In this document: piece by piece, positions 57,857 to 64,000 of the stretch | How positions within the stretch are numbered: position 1 is the stretch's first letter | How the letters are laid out: each line of letters starts with the position of its first letter | NCBI RefSeq assembly: GCF_033406955.1 | Contig: NZ_CP137734.1 | Location: 5,828,001 to 5,892,000 of the forward strand | Length of the DNA: 64,000 nt | Direction of reading: 5' to 3' | Source: Streptomyces violaceoruber | GTDB lineage: Bacteria > Actinomycetota > Actinomycetes > Streptomycetales > Streptomycetaceae | Made by a program: the position numbers and the translations under genes | Notes under the pieces: generated by a model | Told to the model about the DNA's origin: nothing | What the model saw: only the letters and a program-made list of their open reading frames with translations | The model's database searches: none

Positions 57857-59491
57857 CATCCCGGCCGCGTTCGGCCAGCCCGTCGCCGGGACCGACTCCA
57901 GGCCGTTGGTGCCCCTGACCTGGGCGGCCGTGAGACCGCCGCGGGCCGGGACGCCGGGCGGGGTGGGCCCGAACGGCGGTGGGTACGCGGCGGCGGCCGG
58001 GGCGGGTGCCGGAGCCGGGGCTGGCATGGGCTGCGGGGCCGGTGCCGGGTGGGGGACCGGCACCGGCACCGGCCCGGGATACGGCACCGGCTGGGGGACC
58101 GGCACCGGCTGGGGCACCGGCGCGGGGCCGGGCACGGCGGCCGCCGCCGGAGCCACCGGCACCGCAGGGGGGAGCGGCATACCGGTGCCGGTGCCGGTGC
58201 CGGTGGCGGGGGCCGGAGCGGCGGCGAGCCCCGGGTCACCGGCACCGGCGGCCTGAGCGGTGATCGCGCGCATGCCGGAGCCGTTGGTCTCGTACATCAG
58301 GCGGTCCACCGCCGCCGTGCCCGAGCTGTAGCCGGTCCCTGTGGCCGGCCCGGGCACGGCGGCTCCCCTCCCGGCCCCGTAGAGCACCTGTTCCAGGCCG
58401 GACACCAGACGACGAACATCGACCTGGGGGCGCACCACGAGACGCAGGAAGCGGCTGGACGAACCGATCTTGTTGCCGCACTCCCGGACCAGTACCCGGT
58501 GCTCGGTGAGCATGCGGTCGCGCACGGCGGTGCCCTCCGCGCCGACCGGAAGCCGGACGAAGAGGAAGTTGCCCTGGGACGGGTAGACGGTCAGGCCGGG
58601 CAGCGCGGACAGCTGGGCGGCCATCTCCAGGCGGTCGCGCCGCACCTGGTGCAGGCTCCGCGCGTACTCGGGACCGTGGTCGCGCAGCATGAACACCACA
58701 TGCTCCGCGAAGGAGTTGAGGTTCCACTTGGGCAGCATGGCGCGCACCCGGCCCGCGAGCGCCGGGTTGGCGACGAGATAGCCGAAGCGGATGCCGTGCA
58801 GCCCGAAGTTCTTGCCGAGGCTGCGCAGCACGACGACGTTGGGACGCAGCATCGCCTCCTGGACCACGCTGGGTTCGGCCTCCGCGTCGGCGAACTCCAG
58901 GAAGGACTCGTCGATCACGACGAGGTCCCGGTCGGCCATCGCGTCCATGAACTGCACCAGCGCCTGCTTGTGCAGATAGCCGCCGTCGGGGTTGTTGGGG
59001 TTGCAGACGACCACGGCCCGGGTGCCCCGGGCGCGGACGAACTCGCCGTACCGGGCGAGGTCGAGGGCGAAGCCGCCGGCCTCCTGGAGCGGGAACATGT
59101 CGACCCGCTTGCCGGTCTCCATGGGCTGGTCGGTCCAGCGGCCGAAGGTGGGGACGGGGACGGCGAGGGACTCCCGGACCAGGAGATGGTCGATCCAGGT
59201 GATCAGCTCCGTGGAGCCGTTGCCCATCGCCACGCACTGCGGCGGGAGCTGGAGCAGACTGCACAGCTCGGCGGTGATGGTGTCGGCGCTGCTCGGGTAG
59301 TACGTGACGATGTCGCGCAGCCGGTCGGCCAGCTCGTCGAACATCGCCGGGGTGGGGAAGTACGGGTTGCAGGGGATGCAGAAGTCCACCGGTCCCGCGC
59401 CCGCCGCCTCGCCGCTCTCCCGCGCCAGCGCCGCCATCGAGGGGCTGTGCGCCGCGGTGCTGCGGAACAACGAGGTGACGTTCCCGGACAA
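57842..59491 (-). CDS. Class I/II PLP aminotransferase (HisC-like) with Pro-rich C-terminal tail
   Basis: Start TTG 59491 is chosen because GGAGGT sits 4-5 nt upstream; ATG codons further upstream lie before the putative promoter. Of 549 residues the first ~375 are a fold-type-I aminotransferase: CNPNNPDGG (162-171), VVIDESFLEF (191-200) with PLP-binding D194, and the Schiff-base lysine in RSLGKNFGLHGIRFGY (K227), followed by SSRFLRLVVRP. It resembles histidinol-phosphate/CobD-type enzymes. The tail (376-549) is unusual, with PVPQPVPVPQPVP repeats and a more ordered end (GLTAAQVRGTNGLESVPATGW). No biosynthetic partners are adjacent, so the substrate is open. Confidence 0.82.
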   Translation of the reverse strand: MSGNVTSLFRSTAAHSPSMAALARESGEAAGAGPVDFCIPCNPYFPTPAMFDELADRLRDIVTYYPSSADTITAELCSLLQLPPQCVAMGNGSTELITWIDHLLVRESLAVPVPTFGRWTDQPMETGKRVDMFPLQEAGGFALDLARYGEFVRARGTRAVVVCNPNNPDGGYLHKQALVQFMDAMADRDLVVIDESFLEFADAEAEPSVVQEAMLRPNVVVLRSLGKNFGLHGIRFGYLVANPALAGRVRAMLPKWNLNSFAEHVVFMLRDHGPEYARSLHQVRRDRLEMAAQLSALPGLTVYPSQGNFLFVRLPVGAEGTAVRDRMLTEHRVLVRECGNKIGSSSRFLRLVVRPQVDVRRLVSGLEQVLYGAGRGAAVPGPATGTGYSSGTAAVDRLMYETNGSGMRAITAQAAGAGDPGLAAAPAPATGTGTGTGMPLPPAVPVAPAAAAVPGPAPVPQPVPVPQPVPYPGPVPVPVPHPAPAPQPMPAPAPAPAPAAAAYPPPFGPTPPGVPARGGLTAAQVRGTNGLESVPATGWPNAAGMGRAG

Positions 59492-59507
59492 GTGGACCTC
59501 CGTAAGT

Positions 59508-59538
59508 GGGCGGCCCGCGTGGGGGACACGGGCCGCCC
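59508..59538 (-). other. Hairpin in the aminotransferase leader
   Basis: GGGCGGCCCG (59508-59517) and CGGGCCGCCC (59529-59538) form a perfect 10-bp stem around an 11-nt loop, between the putative promoter and the Shine-Dalgarno of the aminotransferase gene. It may act as an operator or an mRNA structure. Confidence 0.55.
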
Positions 59539-59539
59539 C

Positions 59540-59570
59540 TGTATACGGAGGCGGACGGGGCACCGTTCAA
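59540..59570 (-). promoter_or_regulatory. Putative promoter of the aminotransferase gene
   Basis: Read on the minus strand: TTGAAC (59570-59565), 19-bp spacer, TATACA (59545-59540). Initiation would fall at the hairpin's outer edge. Confidence 0.5.
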
Positions 59571-59608
59571 CGGGTGTGAAGAAAGTGTGCCCGCGCCCCT
59601 GTCGTCGC

Positions 59609-60757
59609 CTAGGCGTCGAAGGAGTGCACCGTCGACGTCCGGTAGGTCTCGCCGGGCCGCAGCACGGTCGACGGGAACGACGGCTGGTTCGGCGAGTCCG
59701 GGAAGTGCTGCGTCTCCAGGCACAGGGCGTCGCCCTGGCGGTAGAGGGAGCCGCCGGTGCCGGTCAGGGTGCCGTCGAGGAAGTTGCCCGAGTAGAACTG
59801 GAGTCCGGGCTGGTCGGTGGCGATGCGCAGGGTGCGGCCGGAGGCGTTCTCGCGCAGGGTGGCGATGTGCTCGGGGCGGTCGGTGATGCCCTTGTCGAGC
59901 ACCCAGTTGTGGTCGAAGCCCTTGGCGGTGACCAGCTGCGGGTGGGCGTCCCGGATGTCCCGGCCGATCGGCTTGGCCCGGCGGAAGTCGAAGGGCGTGC
60001 CGGACACCCGGGCCAGTTCTCCGGTGGGGATCAGGCCCGCGTCGGTGGGGGTGAAGCGGGAGGCGGCGATCGACAGCTCGTGGTCCTCGATCGTGCCGCT
60101 GCCCTCGCCGGCCAGGTTCCAGTAGACGTGGCTGGTGAGGTTGACGACGGTGGCCTTGTCGGTGGTGGCCTCGTAGTCGATGCGCCAGTCGCCGCGCCGG
60201 GTGAGGGTGTACGTCACCTTCGCCCGGAGCGTGCCCGGGTAGCCCATCTCGCCGTCGACGCTGGTGTAGTGGAGCACCAGGCCGGTGTCCGAGCCGTGGG
60301 TGAAGGGCTCGACGTCCCAGACCCGGTAGTCGAAGCCGAGGGCGCCGCCGTGCAGGGAGTTCTCCCCGTCGTTGACGGAGAGCTGGTACTCCTTGCCGTC
60401 CAGGGTGAAACGGCCCTTGGCGATGCGGTTGCCGTACCGCCCGATCAGGGCGCCGAAGTGCGGGCTGCGGGCGACGTAGTCGTCGAGGTTGTCGAAGCCC
60501 AGCGAGACGTTGGCGTAGCGGCCCCGGCGGTCCGGGATCTCCAGGGACTGCACGACGCCGCCGTACGACAGCACCTTCATCCGCGTGCCGCCGTTCTCCA
60601 GCGACCAGCGGTACACCTTCGTCCCGTCGGCGAGCCTGCCGAAGAGTTCCTTCACGGGTTTCCTGCCTCCCGAGGCGTGCGCCGTGCCGCCGACCGCGGT
60701 GGCGGCCACGCCGGCCGCTGCCGCCGACGCGATGACCGTTCGTCTGCTCAGTTCCAT
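59609..60757 (-). CDS. galM: Tat-exported aldose 1-epimerase (mutarotase)
   Basis: A 382-residue GalM-family protein. The N-terminus is a Tat signal, MELSRRTVIASAAAAGVAATAVGG. The mature domain has the catalytic pair H210 (TSHVYWNLAGEG) and E348 (LETQHFPDSPNQPSFPS), with H136 (SLHGGALGFDYRVW). It interconverts alpha and beta anomers of aldoses outside the cell, which could supply the anomer taken up by the ABC importer directly upstream (permease stop 60825). A perfect hairpin (60790-60817) separates the two. Confidence 0.92.
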   Translation of the reverse strand: MELSRRTVIASAAAAGVAATAVGGTAHASGGRKPVKELFGRLADGTKVYRWSLENGGTRMKVLSYGGVVQSLEIPDRRGRYANVSLGFDNLDDYVARSPHFGALIGRYGNRIAKGRFTLDGKEYQLSVNDGENSLHGGALGFDYRVWDVEPFTHGSDTGLVLHYTSVDGEMGYPGTLRAKVTYTLTRRGDWRIDYEATTDKATVVNLTSHVYWNLAGEGSGTIEDHELSIAASRFTPTDAGLIPTGELARVSGTPFDFRRAKPIGRDIRDAHPQLVTAKGFDHNWVLDKGITDRPEHIATLRENASGRTLRIATDQPGLQFYSGNFLDGTLTGTGGSLYRQGDALCLETQHFPDSPNQPSFPSTVLRPGETYRTSTVHSFDA

Positions 60758-60789
60758 ACGTGCGGCTCCTGTACTTCCGTGAGAAGAAG

Positions 60790-60817
60790 CGGGCCCCGCC
60801 GTCGGTGGCGGGGCCCG
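60790..60817. terminator. Terminator after the sugar ABC permease gene
   Basis: CGGGCCCCGCC - GTCGGT - GGCGGGGCCCG, an 11-bp perfect stem 8 bp past the permease stop. The galM gene downstream may be read by partial read-through or from its own start. Confidence 0.7.
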
Positions 60818-60824
60818 AGATCCG

Positions 60825-62069
60825 TTACGAACCGACCTTGCGCTTGTTCCACACGTCGAACCCGACCGCCGCCAGTAGGACCAGCCCCTTGATGACCTGC
60901 TGCCAGTCGGTACCGATGCCGACGAGGTTCATGCCGTTGTTCAGCACGCCCAGGACGAGCCCACCGATGATCGCGCCGAGTACCGTGCCGACGCCGCCGC
61001 TCATCGAGGCACCGCCGATGAACGAGGCGGCGATCGCCTCCAGCTCGAAGTTGAGGCCCGCCTTGGGCGAGGCCGCGTTGAAGCGGGCGGCGAAGACCAG
61101 GCCCGCCAGGGCCGCGAGCATGCCCATGTTCAGGAAGACCAGGAAGGTGACCTTCTTGTCCTTCACGCCCGACAGCTTGGCCGCGGGCAGGTTGCCGCCG
61201 ATGGCGTAGACGTGGCGGCCGACGATCGCGTTGCGCATCAGGTAGCCGAAGCCGACCAGGAGCCCGGCCAGGATGAGCAGTACCACCGGAGCGCCCTTGT
61301 AGCTGGCGAGCAGCAGGGTGAAGATCACTACGACGGCGGTCAGAGCCGTCAGCTTGACCGCGAACAGCTTGGCCGGCAGGACGTCCAGCGAGTACTGCTG
61401 CTGGCGCTTGCGGTCGCGGACCTCCTGCCAGAGCACGAAGCCGATCAGCACGATCCCGAGCAGCACCGTGAGGTTGTGGTAGTTGGTGTTCGGACCGACC
61501 TCGGGCAGGAACCCGTTGGCGATCTTTTGCAGGCTCTCAGGGAAGGGGCCGAGTGTCTGGCCCTTGAGGAAGACCTCGGTCAGACCGCGGAAGACCAGCA
61601 TGCCGGCGAGGGTGACGATGAAGGACGGCATGCCCGCGTAGGCGATCAGGAAGCCTTGCGCCGCACCCGCGACCGCGCCGATGGCCAGGCAGAGCACCAC
61701 AGCCAACGGCCACGGTATGTCGTGCTGGACCATCAGCACGGCAGCCACACCGCCGGTGAAGGCGGTGACCGAACCGACCGACAGGTCGATGTGTCCGGCG
61801 ATGATGACGATCATCATGCCGATCGCCAGAATCAGGATGTAGCTGTTCTGCAGAACCAGGTTGGAGACGTTGCGGGGCAGCAGCAGGTCGCCCCCGGACC
61901 ATACGGCGAACAGCGCGACGATCACGCCGAGCGCGATCAGCATGCCGTACTGCCGCATGTTCTGCCGCATACCGTCCAGCAGCAGCCTGAGCAGGCCGTC
62001 GGCCTCGCCCGTTCTGCTGCCACCCGGTGGCGCGGGCGCCGGGTTCTTGGCAGTCACGTCGGTGCTCAT
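60825..62069 (-). CDS. Sugar ABC transporter permease (XylH/MmsB/RbsC type)
   Basis: A 414-residue permease. ATG 62069 overlaps the ATPase stop (ATGA) and has AGAGGTAACACG upstream. About ten hydrophobic helices carry the family landmarks GHIDLSVGSVTAFTGG, GTLVTLAGM-like IVTLAGMLVFRGL, and AIGGNLPAAKLSGV followed by ASFIGGASMSGGVGTVLGAIIG. The long second half (to residue 414) is typical of xylose/multiple-sugar (ChvE-GguAB) permeases rather than ribose ones. It works with the ATPase and the partial binding protein to import a pentose or hexose. Confidence 0.93.
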   Translation of the reverse strand: MSTDVTAKNPAPAPPGGSRTGEADGLLRLLLDGMRQNMRQYGMLIALGVIVALFAVWSGGDLLLPRNVSNLVLQNSYILILAIGMMIVIIAGHIDLSVGSVTAFTGGVAAVLMVQHDIPWPLAVVLCLAIGAVAGAAQGFLIAYAGMPSFIVTLAGMLVFRGLTEVFLKGQTLGPFPESLQKIANGFLPEVGPNTNYHNLTVLLGIVLIGFVLWQEVRDRKRQQQYSLDVLPAKLFAVKLTALTAVVVIFTLLLASYKGAPVVLLILAGLLVGFGYLMRNAIVGRHVYAIGGNLPAAKLSGVKDKKVTFLVFLNMGMLAALAGLVFAARFNAASPKAGLNFELEAIAASFIGGASMSGGVGTVLGAIIGGLVLGVLNNGMNLVGIGTDWQQVIKGLVLLAAVGFDVWNKRKVGS

Positions 62070-63616
62070 CGTGTTACCTCTTTGTCCTTCGTCATCTGGC
62101 GCATCAGCACGTCCTGTGCGGCCTCGGCCCGGGAGAACTCGCCCGTCAGCCGCCCCGCGGCCATGGTGTAGATGCGATCGCACATGCCGAGCAGTTCGGG
62201 GAGCTCGGAGGAGATGAAGAGGACCGCCTTGCCTTCGGCGGCCAGCTTGTCGATGACCGTGTAGATCTCGAACTTCGCACCCACGTCGATACCGCGGGTC
62301 GGCTCATCCAGGAACAGCACGTCCGGTCCCACGAATATCCACTTGCTGAGGACGACCTTCTGCTGGTTGCCGCCGGACAGCTTGCCCACCCGTTCCGCCA
62401 CATTGGGTGTCTTGATGTTCATGGACTCGCGGAACCGCTCGGCGACCATGCGTTCCTCGTGCTCGTCGACGACCCCGCGCCGGGCCACCTTGCCCAGTCC
62501 GCTGAGCGAGATGTTGCGACCGATGGTGTCGTCCAGGTTGAGCCCGTAGTGCTTGCGGTCCTCGGTGACGTACGCGATACCGTGCGCGACCGCTTCCGGC
62601 ACCGTCTTCGTCCGTATCTCACGGCCGTCCTTGAGAACCGTTCCGCCCGCGTACCGGCCGTAGGTGCGACCGAAGACACTCATCGCGAGTTCGGTGCGGC
62701 CGGCTCCCATCAGCCCGGCGATGCCGACGATCTCACCGCGCCGTACGTTGATCGACACTCCGTCGACGACCTTGCGCTGCTGGTCGATCGGATGGTGGAC
62801 GGTCCAGTCGCGGATCTCCAGTGCCGGTGCTGCGCCGGCCTCCGCCCGGTGCGGGGTGCGCTCGGGGAAACGGTGGTCGAGGTCGCGGCCGATCATGCCG
62901 CTGATGATCCGGTCCTCGGTGGTCTCCCCGTTCTTCACGTCGAGGGTCTCGATGGTGCGGCCGTCCCGGAGGATGGTCACGGAGTCGGCGACCGTGCGGA
63001 TCTCGTTGAGCTTGTGGGAGATGATGATCGAGGTCATCCCCTGCGACTTCAGCTCCAGGATCAGTTCCAGGAGTTTGGCACTGTCCTCGTCGTTGAGCGC
63101 GGCCGTCGGCTCGTCGAGGACGAGTAGCTTCACCTTCTTCGACAACGCCTTGGCAATCTCCACGAGTTGCTGCTTGCCGACGCCGATGTCCGCGACCCGG
63201 GTCTGCGGGTGCTCGTGGAGACCGACTCGGCGCATCAGCTCGGTGGCCCTGCGCAGAGTCTCGTTCCAGCTGATGACGCCGCGCGTCGCCTGCTCGTTGC
63301 CGAGAAAGATGTTCTCCGCGATCGACAGGTACGGCACCAGGGCCAGCTCCTGGTGGATGATCACGATGCCGTGCTGCTCGCTCGCCCGGATGTCCTTGAA
63401 CCGGCAGGTCTCGCCCTCGAAGAGGACGTCTCCCTCGTAACTGCCGTGCGGGTGGACTCCGGAGAGGACCTTCATCAGGGTCGACTTGCCGGCGCCGTTC
63501 TCCCCGCAGATGGCGTGGACCTCGCCCTGGCGAACGGTGAGCGTGACGTCCGACAGCGCTTTGACACCGGGAAAGGTCTTGACGATCGAGCGCATTTCCA
63601 GGACGGGTCCCGCCAT
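62066..63616 (-). CDS. Sugar ABC transporter ATPase (XylG/MmsA/GguA type, two ABC domains)
   Basis: A 516-residue protein with two fused ABC cassettes. The first has Walker A GENGAGKST and Walker B LLVLDEPTAAL; the second has the family's altered Walker A GLMGAGRTE, signature LSGGNQQKV and Walker B LFLDEPTRGID. ATG 63616 follows GGAAGG; a TTG at 63631 is less likely. It lies 32 bp after the binding-protein gene and overlaps the permease gene by 4 bp. Confidence 0.95.
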   Translation of the reverse strand: MAGPVLEMRSIVKTFPGVKALSDVTLTVRQGEVHAICGENGAGKSTLMKVLSGVHPHGSYEGDVLFEGETCRFKDIRASEQHGIVIIHQELALVPYLSIAENIFLGNEQATRGVISWNETLRRATELMRRVGLHEHPQTRVADIGVGKQQLVEIAKALSKKVKLLVLDEPTAALNDEDSAKLLELILELKSQGMTSIIISHKLNEIRTVADSVTILRDGRTIETLDVKNGETTEDRIISGMIGRDLDHRFPERTPHRAEAGAAPALEIRDWTVHHPIDQQRKVVDGVSINVRRGEIVGIAGLMGAGRTELAMSVFGRTYGRYAGGTVLKDGREIRTKTVPEAVAHGIAYVTEDRKHYGLNLDDTIGRNISLSGLGKVARRGVVDEHEERMVAERFRESMNIKTPNVAERVGKLSGGNQQKVVLSKWIFVGPDVLFLDEPTRGIDVGAKFEIYTVIDKLAAEGKAVLFISSELPELLGMCDRIYTMAAGRLTGEFSRAEAAQDVLMRQMTKDKEVTR

Positions 63617-63648
63617 GGTCGTGCCTTCCAATCCTTGAGGGGGCCCGG

Positions 63649-64000
63649 TTAGTTGAGCTTGTCCGCGGAGTAGTAGCCGCCGTCGACGAGGATCTTCTCC
63701 CAGTTGCTCTTGTCGACGCTGACCGGCTGCAGCAGGTAGGCGGGGACGACCTTGGAGCCGTTGTCGTACGACTTGGTGTCGTTGACCTCGGGCTTCTTGT
63801 CGTTCAGAACCGCGTCGACCATGCTCGCGGCGACCTTGGCGAGCTCGCGCAGGTCCTTGAAGACGGTCTGGGTCTGCTGGCCCGCCTTGATCGACTTCAC
63901 CGAGGCGATCTCGGCGTCCTGGCCGGTGACGACCGGCATGGCCTTGCTGCCGGAGCCGTAGCCGTCCGACTTCAGGGCGGACAGGATGCCGATGGAGATG
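63649..64000 (-). CDS. Sugar ABC transporter substrate-binding protein, C-terminal part (ChvE/XylF type)
   Basis: Only the last ~117 residues lie in the window; the gene continues past the right edge. Visible segments are SDGYGSGSKAMPVVTGQDAEI, AGQQTQTVFKDLRELAKVAASMVDAVL and VVPAYLLQPVSVDKSNWEKILVDGGYYSADKLN, typical of ChvE/XylF binding proteins (periplasmic-binding-protein type 1 fold). First gene of the importer operon, 32 bp before the ATPase gene. Xylose, arabinose or glucose/galactose are possible ligands. Confidence 0.92.
   Translation of the reverse strand, partial: ISIGILSALKSDGYGSGSKAMPVVTGQDAEIASVKSIKAGQQTQTVFKDLRELAKVAASMVDAVLNDKKPEVNDTKSYDNGSKVVPAYLLQPVSVDKSNWEKILVDGGYYSADKLN

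Noticed and set aside
57960..58240. Non-coding minisatellite
   Set aside because: The repeated sequence is in frame in the aminotransferase gene and encodes a Pro/Val tail; it is treated as coding.
1..64000. Mobile elements, tRNA or rRNA genes
   Set aside because: No transposase, integrase, attachment site, tRNA cloverleaf or rRNA segment was recognised on reading; a tRNAscan/Infernal run would settle small RNAs.

Overview
The window is very GC-rich, ATG/GTG/TTG starts sit behind GGAGG-type ribosome binding sites, and genes are packed in short operons with ATGA/GTGA overlaps. Together with Tat-exported glycosidases, PucR/IclR/GntR regulators, MreB-like Mbl, a matBC malonate operon and an mce operon, this points to a Streptomyces chromosome (core region; gene order resembles the S. 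coelicolor SCO24xx region from memory, not checked here). No rRNA, tRNA, IS element, prophage or CRISPR array was recognised.

Layout. 1-3.6 kb: start of an MMPL transporter, a 51-residue peptide with a duplicated 12-mer, a GAF-GAF histidine kinase with a degenerate ATPase domain, and an Mbl/MreB-like actin with degenerate nucleotide-binding motifs. 3.7-11.0 kb: a four-gene minus-strand operon of the VMAP (vWA-MoxR-associated protein) type: a Trypco1/CU044_2847-like protein, a trypsin-like protease fused to a VMAP-C-like region, a MoxR-type AAA ATPase, and a 1,352-residue protein joining a vWA-like region, a pseudokinase, a SARP-type winged helix/BTAD and an unassigned C-terminal domain. This is the best candidate for an under-described conflict or signalling system. 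11.2-14.9 kb: a large secreted S8 protease. 14.9-20.4 kb: a 19-residue hydrophobic peptide gene, then a malonate uptake and activation operon (carboxyltransferase, matB, matC) facing a GntR regulator across a 20-bp inverted repeat.

20.4-39 kb: arabinan and arabinose use. An IclR regulator plus SMP-30 lactonase, a sugar ABC transporter plus GH51 arabinofuranosidase, and a secreted GH43 arabinanase share a 15-bp box placed just downstream of their putative promoters. The last two also share a LacI-type AAGCGCTT element at an identical place between -35 and -10. Interspersed are an ImmA/IrrE protease - MAB_1171c-like membrane protein pair - FAD oxidoreductase cassette, a GH35-like protein lacking recognisable catalytic glutamates, a DUF4360 protein and a membrane-anchored PstS-like binding protein. 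39-43.8 kb: a PucR-type regulator and three exported proteins. 44.4-57.8 kb: a complete mce lipid-import operon (ATPase, two YrbE permeases, MceA-F, two duplicated pairs of Mce-associated proteins, MltB-like transglycosylase). 57.8-64 kb: an aminotransferase with a proline-rich tail, a Tat-exported aldose 1-epimerase and a three-component pentose/hexose ABC importer whose binding protein runs off the window.

All family assignments come from reading motifs, not from database searches. Start codons were chosen from ribosome binding sites, overlaps and signal peptides.
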